The notes beneath the pieces are model-generated. The model had not been told where the DNA came from. It saw only the letters and a list, made by a program, of their open reading frames with translations, and searched no databases. A stretch of 64,000 nucleotides of DNA from JAHRVQ01 sp963976815 (GTDB taxonomy: Bacteria; Pseudomonadota; Gammaproteobacteria; Pseudomonadales; Azotimanducaceae), in the NCBI GenBank assembly GCA_963976815.1, contig CAXBLU010000003.1, positions 434,001-498,000 of the forward strand, read 5' to 3'. Numbering within the stretch: position 1 is the first letter of the stretch; each line of letters opens with the position of its first letter. This document shows positions 52,245 to 59,627 of this stretch, piece by piece. Both the position numbers and the translations under genes were made by a program.

Positions 52245-52281
52245 GCTTATCTAAATGATAATGATTGGCATTTAGATAAGC
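52245..52281. promoter_or_regulatory. Extended Fur-box-like palindrome
   Basis: Perfect 13-bp arms GCTTATCTAAATG / CATTTAGATAAGC flank ATAATGATTGG; the core AAATGATAATGATTGGCATT resembles the Fur consensus GATAATGATAATCATTATC. On the minus strand a promoter (TTGCTT, 18 bases, CATTAT) would lie across it. Iron-replete Fur would then block RNA polymerase. Confidence 0.8.
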
Positions 52282-52377
52282 AAGCAAAAAAGCTCTATAG
52301 GGTATTGTTGAACTCCTGCCGCACCTGAAGGCCCTTCAAGTTGCGAAAGTAGTGTTTGAAAACGGTCTTGGAATACC

Positions 52378-54828
52378 TTAGCTCGACGCTGATACTTCTG
52401 CAGTCCCAGGTCCGGCAACTTGATTTACAACCTCGGCCAACTTACTCAAGGTGAAAGGCTTGTCCAGGGTCGCGTGAACACCCAGTGACGCGGCATTGTC
52501 ATCGTCAAACCTACCGCTTACCATGATCAGCTTCAGGCTGGGATCTACTTCAGTGATCTGAGTAACAAGATCTGGTCCTGAGATTTCAGGCATATCTTTA
52601 TCGACAACTAACAAATCAAAATCACGATGGTGCAAAAGATAATTGGAGGCTTCGCGACTAGAGTTAAAGCCCACGACTTCGTGGCCCATATTATTCAACC
52701 CGATCTGCATCACATCCAAGACATCCAAGTCATCATCGACCACCAGAACTTTGAGTTGTTGCTCCCGGGGATGATGACGAAACTCCTGTAGCGCCAGGTC
52801 TTCAGACAGTTCCTGCATGGGCACCAGAAGCGTGACGGTAGTCCCCTTCCCCAACGTGCTGTCCACAGAGATTGTCCCACCCATTTCACGGATCACACCG
52901 TCTACGATTGCGAGCCCCAGGCCCGTACCCCGGGTAGACGTTTTGGTTGTGAAGTAGGGTTCGAAGATTTTTGATCGGTTTTCTGGATCGATACCCCTCC
53001 CCGTGTCACTGACCTTAATCTCTGCGAGGTGTCGCTCGCCATCAATAACTTCCCCCAACGAGACATCTAAATCACCTCCTTCAGGCATAGCGTCACGGGC
53101 GTTTACACAAAGATTCATGAGAATGGAATGAAACTGTGCAGGATTGGCCCAAATGGTAGGTAAATCCTTGAGACTCGAGCGTAATCGGACATTTTTCGGC
53201 AGTGACGGCTCTAATAAATTGAGCGTCTCGTGCACCATCTCCAGCAGGTTAACAACACGTTTCTCGCCAGGCGCTTCCCTGGCATAGGACAGTATCTGGT
53301 GCACAAGCGTTGATGCGCGTTCACCAGCGCTGCTGATGACGTTCGCGAACTTATCGGTATCTGAGTTCGTGGATGTTTGCTTTATGAGTTCCGCATAGGC
53401 AAGGATCGGAGTCAGAATATTATTAAAATCATGGGCAAGCCCCGCGGCAATAGCCCCAAGGGAGTCACGCTTCTGGGCTTCAATATTTTGCCATTCCTCA
53501 AGTCTTCGGTCGGTCACATTTTGCAGTGAGCCCGCGATTCTCGATGGGTGATTCCCTTCTAATATATCAACCGCTTCACCCCGTGCATGTACCCAATGTT
53601 CTTCAGTTCCCTCAATGATAATTCGAAATTCAACATCAAAAGAAGCGCCAGACATGACAACATTAGCCGCTTCATCAACCACCAGCGCGCGATCTTCGTC
53701 ATGCACGAGCTGAAGAAACGCATCTACAGAAAGTGACTCATCTCCGGGGGGAGCATTAAGAATGGCAGCCATCCCGGCAGAGAAGTGAATAGATGCTTCA
53801 TCAATATGCCACTCCCAATAACTGAGTCGCGCTACTCTGCTTGCAAGATCTAGTTGTACAAGGTTGGTCTCAATATCCCGCGTGCGTGCTTTGATACGAA
53901 CTTCAAGCTCCTTATTGAGGGCCTCAAGTTCAATCTTACTCTGATATTCTCGAGTAACATCTCGCAATAACACCTGGGTTACCGGTGTTCCATCCCAGTC
54001 AATGGTGCTACTGAGAACATCAAGCCTCAGCACACTACCATTAGCTCGCTGAATGCTCTTTTCCATTCGTTGAGGATCATTTGCAACTTCCAACAGGTCG
54101 TAGAGCAAATGCTTGTCTAACTGTGCTGTTGAGTCGCAATCAAAAAGCTCTAATGCAGCCTCGTTAGCGAGTACAATTTTTTTACCGCGAAAGACGAGTA
54201 AACCCTGCAATGGACTCTGCATAAGGTGTTGATACTTAGATTCTGAATTGTCTTTTGCAATCCGAGCTTTTTTTTCGAGCCAGACATAAACCACAGCAAC
54301 CAGAACTAGCAGCGTTGAGGGTACGATAGCGCCAATCATTGCTGCACGTGGGCCATAAGTAGTTGGTATACCGCCCTCCAAAGCAGCCAGATAGATTACG
54401 TGAGCGACAAAAAGACCGAGAAACAAAAACCCCCACTGTGGACGTAAGTACAGCAAACTCACCACCGGAATGATTGGATACCAGAAGAGTCCAGATGACG
54501 AGAGGCCACCGGTCAGTTGGGTGTATAACATCAGAACAATGGTTTCTATCAAAGCGATAGCAAGCACAAGAGCAAACAGGGAGCCGGTGAAGCGAAGCAG
54601 CAATGGACCAATAAAGAGCGCCGCTATAGCAACGTATTGGATTTTGCCCCGGGTCGTATCAGGTTCAAGTTGGTGGTCCTGAAACTGACCAGCCAGAATA
54701 AGTAACACTCCAATAAGAAGCGCTAGTCCAACGATAATCCGTGCTCGCAGTGCCTCCACAGGATTAAGGCGAAGGTCCTCCGGGACAAACCAATCGAGAA
54801 AGCGTATAAGGCTTAAGGTGATTTGCAT
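52378..54828 (-). CDS. Hybrid sensor histidine kinase with C-terminal receiver
   Basis: An 816-residue protein. Six hydrophobic segments fill about 28-187, followed by two PAS-like regions (about 197-300 and 345-440) with a coiled coil between them. The HisKA box is GAIAAGLAHDFNNILTPILA, the ATPase has NLCVNARDAMPEGG, DTGRGIDPENRSKIF and GTGLGLAIV, and the receiver has VVDDDLDVLD and the acceptor Asp in LLVVDKDMPEISG. The DFNN form of the H-box belongs to the HPK4 class, often found with C-terminal receivers. The signal is unknown. It is monocistronic, downstream of a 350-bp spacer. Confidence 0.93.
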   Translation of the reverse strand: MQITLSLIRFLDWFVPEDLRLNPVEALRARIIVGLALLIGVLLILAGQFQDHQLEPDTTRGKIQYVAIAALFIGPLLLRFTGSLFALVLAIALIETIVLMLYTQLTGGLSSSGLFWYPIIPVVSLLYLRPQWGFLFLGLFVAHVIYLAALEGGIPTTYGPRAAMIGAIVPSTLLVLVAVVYVWLEKKARIAKDNSESKYQHLMQSPLQGLLVFRGKKIVLANEAALELFDCDSTAQLDKHLLYDLLEVANDPQRMEKSIQRANGSVLRLDVLSSTIDWDGTPVTQVLLRDVTREYQSKIELEALNKELEVRIKARTRDIETNLVQLDLASRVARLSYWEWHIDEASIHFSAGMAAILNAPPGDESLSVDAFLQLVHDEDRALVVDEAANVVMSGASFDVEFRIIIEGTEEHWVHARGEAVDILEGNHPSRIAGSLQNVTDRRLEEWQNIEAQKRDSLGAIAAGLAHDFNNILTPILAYAELIKQTSTNSDTDKFANVISSAGERASTLVHQILSYAREAPGEKRVVNLLEMVHETLNLLEPSLPKNVRLRSSLKDLPTIWANPAQFHSILMNLCVNARDAMPEGGDLDVSLGEVIDGERHLAEIKVSDTGRGIDPENRSKIFEPYFTTKTSTRGTGLGLAIVDGVIREMGGTISVDSTLGKGTTVTLLVPMQELSEDLALQEFRHHPREQQLKVLVVDDDLDVLDVMQIGLNNMGHEVVGFNSSREASNYLLHHRDFDLLVVDKDMPEISGPDLVTQITEVDPSLKLIMVSGRFDDDNAASLGVHATLDKPFTLSKLAEVVNQVAGPGTAEVSASS

Positions 54829-55178
54829 TTCGCACAGTGATTTTTATTTTCTTTCGATCAGCTTATGCCTTCCGATTCCCCGTAACAAACCTCAAACACA
54901 ACATGAACAATATTATTATTCATGTTCGGATTGATCAACAAACCTTCGATTAACAACCACCAGTCCCGTCACTGGTACCTCTCAGACAATATTGCGAGCC
55001 ATACGACAGTTCTCTAAATCTGGCTGCGGCGTGAATTTCTTGCACGAAGGGCAAATTGGAGGAGAACACAAAGCAAGTTTTTAACTCACAATGTACCAGG
55101 CCCTTAAGTTCTTGTACTGCTGCGCTACCTCACATACGCTACCTGAGCATGCTTGGACAGCAATAAAAGGACTACTAA
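54829..55178. promoter_or_regulatory. Divergent spacer between the hybrid kinase and the redoxin gene
   Basis: No gene is seen. An inverted repeat with perfect 8-bp arms AACATGAA / TTCATGTT (54900-54907 and 54919-54926) around an AT loop lies about 72-98 bases before the kinase start and could be an operator. AAGGA stands eight bases before the redoxin start. Confidence 0.45.
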
Positions 55179-56288
55179 ATGCTACTAGATTCCCTTCACG
55201 TCACAAAAAATGAGTTTGAGGCTGGTACCGGGTGGCAGCTCAAATCCGAGGGTGCCTGTAAAGGTGATATCTGCATCCCAATCCCAAATTCTGGCGGCGA
55301 TACCGTTGATATCAAAGCAGCGGCAGCCGCGATGAACCTGCCATTAGTTGAAGACAAAGAAGCCCAACTCTGGGCTCTGGGTCCAGAGTCAATTGGCGGC
55401 CGGGCACTGATGACCGCAGAAGCCCCGGAACTTTCACTACCTGATATTGATGGGAAGGTATTTAACCTCTCCAGCCTGAAAGGCAAGAAGGTACTCGTTT
55501 ATGCCTGGGCACCCTACTGAGGATGCTCTGCTGATCTGCCCGTGTGGCAGGCATTGCGAGAAGAACTCAAAGACAAAAATTTTGAACTCATTACAGTTGG
55601 CCTCGACACCCTGGGCGTTGCCGGCTGCAAAACATTTATTGACGCAGCCAATCCGCAACATCCCTCATTGATTGATCAACATCACGTGATGGCGGATCTA
55701 TTTGGCGTGGTGAATATCCCCAGCAGCATTTGGATTGACGAAAACGGCATGATCGTTCGTCCCGCAGAAGCGGCACCCGCTCCACCCAAACCAGGAGCAA
55801 AAGGGGTTGGTGGTACCAATATGGAAGTGCCGACAGAAATCCCAGAACGCCTTATGCAAATGATGGGCGAAGCCGCCAAGATCCCTAACAGTCAGGCTGA
55901 GTATCACGCAGCCCTTAGAGACTGGGTCAAAAATGGCCCTGACAGTGAATTTGCCATGTCGCCGGAGAAGGCTATTCAACGTTCACGACCGAGAGACGAA
56001 AACACCTCTCTAGGCCACGCGCATTTTGAACTCGCAACTGAATTAGAAATGCGTGGCAATCATAAACTTGCCATTAAGCATTTTCAAAAAGCCCACGAGC
56101 TGGTACCCGACAGTTGGACATTCCGCCGCCAGGCCTGGTCGTTAGAAAAAGTCGGCGATGGTCCCTTTGCTAGATTTTGGCAGGGTCCCAATCCGGAAAA
56201 CCCAGAAGCCTGGCCTTATGCAGGTGGCTGGCTTGAGGATATCAAGCGAGAGGGTGCCGAGAACTATAACGAGGGCTTTGTGCCCTAA
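55179..56288 (+). CDS. Probable selenoprotein: thioredoxin-fold (AhpC/TlpA-type) protein with TPR, Sec at residue 114
   Basis: One frame of 370 codons is interrupted only by TGA at 55518-55520. Before it, residues 80-113 read as the start of a redoxin domain (APELSLPDIDGKVFNL, then GKKVLVYAWAPY). The codon after TGA gives GCSADLPVWQALREEL, then ITVGLDTLG and IPSSIWIDENGMIVRP, the rest of the thioredoxin fold. TGA thus stands where W-A-x-W-C redoxins carry the first active Cys, giving a Sec-Gly-Cys motif. The C-terminal third has a TPR-like pair (HFELATELEMRGNHKLAIKH). An N-terminal extra region (1-77) with Cys 27 and 32 is unusual. There is no signal peptide, so it is cytoplasmic, unlike TlpA. 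A SECIS-like hairpin follows. A nonsense mutation is the alternative; selA, selB, selC and selD are not in this window. Confidence 0.85.
55523..55554 (+). promoter_or_regulatory. SECIS-like hairpin downstream of the in-frame TGA
   Basis: Within the coding sequence, CTGCC (55536-55540) pairs with GGCAG (55546-55550) around the loop CGTGT; outer bases ATGC (55523-55526) can pair with GCAT (55551-55554) across a left-side bulge. The apical loop starts 20 bases after TGA and has G as its second base, within the spacing and loop rule known for bacterial SECIS elements. It was folded by eye only. Confidence 0.55.
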
Positions 56289-56330
56289 TTTAGGGCACAC
56301 CATTGGGCCGTTGCAGCGTATGGCGGCCCA
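56280..56330 (+). terminator. Two hairpins at the end of the selenoprotein gene
   Basis: GTGCCCTA / TAGGGCAC (56280-56287, 56291-56298) with a three-base loop encloses the stop codon, and TGGGCCG / CGGCCCA (56304-56310, 56324-56330) follows. A short T-containing run (TACCTTTCG) comes next, so they may end transcription. Confidence 0.55.
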
Positions 56331-56364
56331 TACCTTTCGATATATCAAGTCTCGGGGATTTCAT

Positions 56365-56661
56365 TCATAGGAACCACGAGAGAAATTTAAGAATCACGAA
56401 CCCAATCAAAAACTCAAAACCATGGTTCAGATAAGGCGGTTCGAATAGTAATGCGAGTTCACTCTTCACTTGTAATACATTGATGTACGCAAAAGTAAAA
56501 AGCAAAATAGAGGCGACATCAGAAACTTTCGAAGCTAAATCTCCGCCATCTCCGCAAAGAGATAAAAATCCGTGAGCGATGAATAGCCCCAGAAAAACCT
56601 TCGCCAGGATAATCTTGGCTCTTTCCGCTTTACTGACGTGACTAAACTCATACTCAGCCAT
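56365..56661 (-). CDS. Small hydrophobic protein, candidate microcin immunity protein
   Basis: A 98-residue protein with hydrophobic segments at about 18-36, 48-64 and 80-97, so two or three membrane spans, and basic ends. GAGG lies nine bases before ATG 56661. It starts 15 bases after the microcin-like gene, on the same strand. Size, membrane location and coupling fit an immunity protein of a class II microcin, but no family motif is recognised. The DNA is richer in A+T than its neighbours. Confidence 0.62.
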   Translation of the reverse strand: MAEYEFSHVSKAERAKIILAKVFLGLFIAHGFLSLCGDGGDLASKVSDVASILLFTFAYINVLQVKSELALLFEPPYLNHGFEFLIGFVILKFLSWFL

Positions 56662-56676
56662 TTCGAACCGCCTCGT

Positions 56677-56964
56677 TTAGACTTCCTCGATACGAACAGT
56701 CCCACTCAGCGGGATATTCGAGCCACCATTGAAGGTATGGTATACAGCCACACCTAGAGACATTCCACTTACATTCATATTAAAGGAATTTATTGCCTCC
56801 CCAAAACTATAGCCAAGTTCATATGCAACGGCTATCGCTGGTACTGCAGCGGCTGGCCCGCCGGGGAAATTTGGGCCTTTCCAAAAAAGATTCTTGAATG
56901 GGATTTTAGTACCTTCAAACCCTCCACTTACCACTGAAACTTCAGCAAAACTTAGCTCTCTCAT
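56677..56964 (-). CDS. Candidate class II microcin precursor with double-glycine leader
   Basis: A 95-residue protein. The first 15 residues, MRELSFAEVSVVSGG, fit the double-glycine leader pattern LSxxExxxVxGG and resemble the microcin V leader in length and layout; cleavage would follow Gly15. The predicted 80-residue product is Gly/Ala-rich, has no Cys and has a hydrophobic middle (AAAVPAIAVAYELG, then SGMSLGVAVY), as in pore-forming microcins. GAGG lies eight bases before ATG 56964. No dedicated C39-peptidase ABC exporter or MFP gene is in this window, so export would need one elsewhere. Activity is inferred. Confidence 0.65.
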   Translation of the reverse strand: MRELSFAEVSVVSGGFEGTKIPFKNLFWKGPNFPGGPAAAVPAIAVAYELGYSFGEAINSFNMNVSGMSLGVAVYHTFNGGSNIPLSGTVRIEEV

Positions 56965-57104
56965 GTTAGATTCCTCAGATTGATTTGTTTTAAATTTCGC
57001 TAATTCGCGCCATCAATCTAGCAAAGCTATTATCGAGATGAAGTAAAGTAATAGACATCTATTGTGTAAGACATCTGCCCGCTTAAACAGATTTTAGAGG
57101 AACT

Positions 57105-57692
57105 CTAACCCACCCAGGCCTTCTCCAACGCCGCCAGCATTTCCTCCAACGTGCCATTATTTTCAATCACCACCGTCGCCTGGGCGGTTCGTTCTTCGTT
57201 ACTAATCTGGGCAGACAATCGCTTCTCGACGGCTTCTCGATCTAAGCCGTCCCGGGCCATGGCGCGTTCGATGGCAATTTCTGGGTCAACTACAACCACC
57301 CATATTTCACTGCCCATATCCTGCCAGCCGGCTTCAAACAACACCGCAGCTTCCAGCACCACAACGCCGTCTGGTTCCAATGCCTCATAGCTTGAGATTT
57401 CGAGTTCTGCGAGGCGACGGATCTCTGGCCATACGATATCGGTAAGTTGTTTTAATCCGTCGGGACTTCCGAAGACTTTTCCGCCCAGTATTTTGCGGTC
57501 AATTTGGTAGTCTTCACCGACAATGTCATCACCAAAAGCTTCGATTACCCTCAGATAACCCTGGGTCCCTGTGTCGTAGACACGGTGGCCTAATTTGTCG
57601 GCATCAATGATGGCAGCGCCCTTTTCTTCGAGGAATCGGGTTGCTGTGGTTTTACCGGAGGCGATGCCGCCGGTGAGGCAAATGACTTTCAC
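57105..57692 (-). CDS. coaE: Dephospho-CoA kinase
   Basis: Phosphorylates dephospho-CoA, the last step of CoA synthesis. The P-loop CLTGGIASGKTTATRF follows the start directly, and IDADKLGHRVYDTGT is the family signature. I start it at GTG 57692, preceded by GGGAG eight bases upstream, giving 195 residues; longer frames lack family similarity. The C-terminus carries the typical LEKAW end. It is usually near pilD or yacG; neither is present here. Confidence 0.95.
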   Translation of the reverse strand: MKVICLTGGIASGKTTATRFLEEKGAAIIDADKLGHRVYDTGTQGYLRVIEAFGDDIVGEDYQIDRKILGGKVFGSPDGLKQLTDIVWPEIRRLAELEISSYEALEPDGVVVLEAAVLFEAGWQDMGSEIWVVVVDPEIAIERAMARDGLDREAVEKRLSAQISNEERTAQATVVIENNGTLEEMLAALEKAWVG

Positions 57693-57846
57693 TATTGTTC
57701 TCCCTGTGATGAAAACAATCTGCCACAGCGCCTGACAAAAAGCACCCTGATGAATTACCACTTATCAGTGTCCTTGGGCCGTCTATACAAGCAATCCGGC
57801 ATTTCTGTAGACTCGGGGCACTAAATATTCGAACAGGAAGCGCCAG

Positions 57847-59040
57847 ATGAGCCAAAAGAGGGAAGCCGCCATTGTCGGCATACACGAATATCCCAGCCGG
57901 GATGTCGAGGGTGAGATTAGCCCGTTACAGATGAAAGCCGAAAGCGCAGCCAGAGCGCTCGAGGATGCAGGCCTTAGCTGGGCTGACGTGGATGGTATCT
58001 ATGACGCCGGAGAAGGCGGCGGCATGATGAATGGCCTCACCATTGCTGAATACTTTGGTTTAAAACCTAGCGTCATTAATACCACCGGCGTTGGTGGTAG
58101 TTCTTACGAATTCCATGCTGCCCACGCGAAGCGAGATATTGCTGCTGGCAAATGTAAGGTTGCCCTGCTCACTTACGGCTCAACAGCCCATAGTAATGCC
58201 CGTGCCATTGGTGTCGGTGGTCGCGGGGCCGGCAGCATGCATCCAGCCGAAAATATGGATGCCTTTGCCGGCCAAACGCTGATTGCCAACTATGCGATGG
58301 TCGCCAAGCGACATATGTTTCAATACGGCACAACAAGTAGGCAGCTAGCGGAGATCTCTACCGCAACCCGTTACCACGCGATGCGTAATCCTGAAGCGGT
58401 TCAGGCGATGGAAGATCTAGAGTTTTTAGACATTCGTGAAACTTCCATCGACGATGTGGTGAACTCCCGCATGATTGCCGACCCACTACACTTGTTAGAG
58501 TGTTGCATGATTTCCGATGGCGGCGGCGCTGTTGTGATTGCCTCGCCCGAAGTCGCCCGCAATTGTAAAAAACCACCGGTATGGATACTAGGCAGCGGCG
58601 AAGCCACTAAATACCCAGAAAACGGCGGCGATATCACCACCAGCGCTGCGGCACAATCAGGTCCCATCGCATTCGCAGAAGCCGGCGTCACGGCAGCGGA
58701 AATGGATATTGCGATGATTTATGACTCCTTCAGTATTACCGTACTGGCCCTGTTAGAAGATCTCGGTTTTTGTAAAAAAGGTGAAGGCGGTGCCTGGGTT
58801 GAGGGCGGCAAGCTACGCTTTGACCAATCCGGCGGTCCTGCACTCAACACCGATGGCGGCGGTTTATCCTCCAACCATCCTGGTATGCGCGGTATCTTTT
58901 TGTTAATCGAAGCCGCTCGTCAGCTACGAGGGGAATCTCATTCACAGGTAGCAGGCGCTAAGCTCGCCGTTGCCCACGGCAATGGCGGCATGCTCGGTAG
59001 TCGTCACGCTGCCGGCACAATTATTTTGGGAGCAGACTAA
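57847..59040 (+). CDS. Thiolase-fold protein lacking the nucleophilic Cys (Ltp2-like)
   Basis: A 397-residue SCP2-thiolase-type protein. Where thiolases have the acylated Cys (N-x-x-C-A/S-S/T-G), the sequence reads NTTGVGGSS at about residues 78-86, with no Cys; the second catalytic Cys region is replaced by AHGNGGMLGSRHA. The His of LSSNHPGMRG is kept. Such proteins, with a DUF35 partner, act as retro-aldolases for steroid side-chain acyl-CoAs (Ltp2 type). The next gene is exactly such a partner and overlaps by one base. The substrate is not known. Confidence 0.82.
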   Translation: MSQKREAAIVGIHEYPSRDVEGEISPLQMKAESAARALEDAGLSWADVDGIYDAGEGGGMMNGLTIAEYFGLKPSVINTTGVGGSSYEFHAAHAKRDIAAGKCKVALLTYGSTAHSNARAIGVGGRGAGSMHPAENMDAFAGQTLIANYAMVAKRHMFQYGTTSRQLAEISTATRYHAMRNPEAVQAMEDLEFLDIRETSIDDVVNSRMIADPLHLLECCMISDGGGAVVIASPEVARNCKKPPVWILGSGEATKYPENGGDITTSAAAQSGPIAFAEAGVTAAEMDIAMIYDSFSITVLALLEDLGFCKKGEGGAWVEGGKLRFDQSGGPALNTDGGGLSSNHPGMRGIFLLIEAARQLRGESHSQVAGAKLAVAHGNGGMLGSRHAAGTIILGAD

Positions 59041-59459
59041 TGAGTGAAGCTAAAAAAGTACCCACAAGACCACTACCCAAAGCAGAAGAATTTGATACCA
59101 AAGAGTTCTGGGCAGCAACCAAAGACAAAGAGTTTCGTTATCAGCAGTGTGCTGATTGCAATACTGTTGTGTTTTATCCGCGCCGACATTGCACTGGCTG
59201 CACCAGCGGCAATCTAGAGTGGAAAGTGGCCTCGGGCGATGCAACGGTGTACAGCTACAGCGTGGTACGCCAGAGCTATCATCCCTTCTTCCGCAATCTA
59301 GTACCCTATGTTGTGGCGTGGATTGATTTAGCTGAAGGCCCTCGCATTCTGTCTAATGTCACCAACGTGACGCCGGAGGAAGTCGAGATTGGCATGAAGC
59401 TGAAACTCGAGTGGGAAGAACACGAGGAACTTAATATTCCCTTGTTTGCACCGGTATAA
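59040..59459 (+). CDS. DUF35 OB-fold/zinc-ribbon partner protein
   Basis: A 139-residue protein. A zinc ribbon with two CxxC pairs (QQCADC and RHCTGC) at about 37-57 precedes an OB-fold (ATVYSYSVVRQSYHPFF, then PYVVAWIDLAEGPRILSNV). It is the usual partner of SCP2-thiolase-like proteins and pairs with the preceding gene (ATG overlaps its TAA). Together they would form an acyl-CoA aldolase or thiolase complex. Its last five codons and stop are the first unit of a five-copy 16-bp tandem array. Confidence 0.9.
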   Translation: MSEAKKVPTRPLPKAEEFDTKEFWAATKDKEFRYQQCADCNTVVFYPRRHCTGCTSGNLEWKVASGDATVYSYSVVRQSYHPFFRNLVPYVVAWIDLAEGPRILSNVTNVTPEEVEIGMKLKLEWEEHEELNIPLFAPV

Positions 59460-59523
59460 GTTTGCACCGGTATAAGTTTGCGCCGGTATAAGTTTGCACC
59501 GGTATAAGTTTGCACCGGTATAA
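59444..59523 (+). repeat. Five 16-bp tandem repeats starting at the DUF35 gene end
   Basis: Unit GTTTGCACCGGTATAA occurs five times back to back, at 59444, 59460, 59476, 59492 and 59508; only the third has a mismatch (GCGCC). The first copy encodes the C-terminal FAPV and the TAA stop. Each copy has the palindrome ACCGGT. Confidence 0.95.
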
Positions 59524-59550
59524 GAACGAAAAACGACAACAAAGTTTGAA

Positions 59551-59589
59551 CAATCTTAATCTGCTGATCACGTCAGCAGGTTAAGATTG
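59551..59589. terminator. Long 17-bp stem inverted repeat
   Basis: Arms CAATCTTAATCTGCTGA and its near complement (59551-59567 and 59573-59589; one T-G pair) around the loop TCACG. It lies after the DUF35 repeats and 39 bases before the phosphatase start. No T-run follows, so termination or an operator/attenuator role are both open. Confidence 0.6.
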
Positions 59590-59627
59590 CCCTTCTTCCT
59601 TCGGGAATTCCTCTTAGAGGCTCCAAT

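Noticed and set aside
55179..55520. A 113-residue stand-alone protein ending at the TGA, with a separate protein starting at 55542
   Set aside because: Both halves are in one frame and together form a single thioredoxin fold; the first lacks the rest of the fold, and the second would start after the redox motif with no ribosome-binding site.
55518..55520. TGA read as Trp (alternative genetic code)
   Set aside because: TGA is used as a normal stop in many genes here (for example yoaA), and prfB encodes a UGA-reading RF2.
57693..57761. N-terminal extension of coaE
   Set aside because: It has no similarity to the family and GTG 57692 has GGGAG at the correct distance.
59306..59542. Minus-strand frame with NLYRRKLIPVQTYTG-type repeats
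   Set aside because: It is produced by reading the 16-bp tandem array in reverse.
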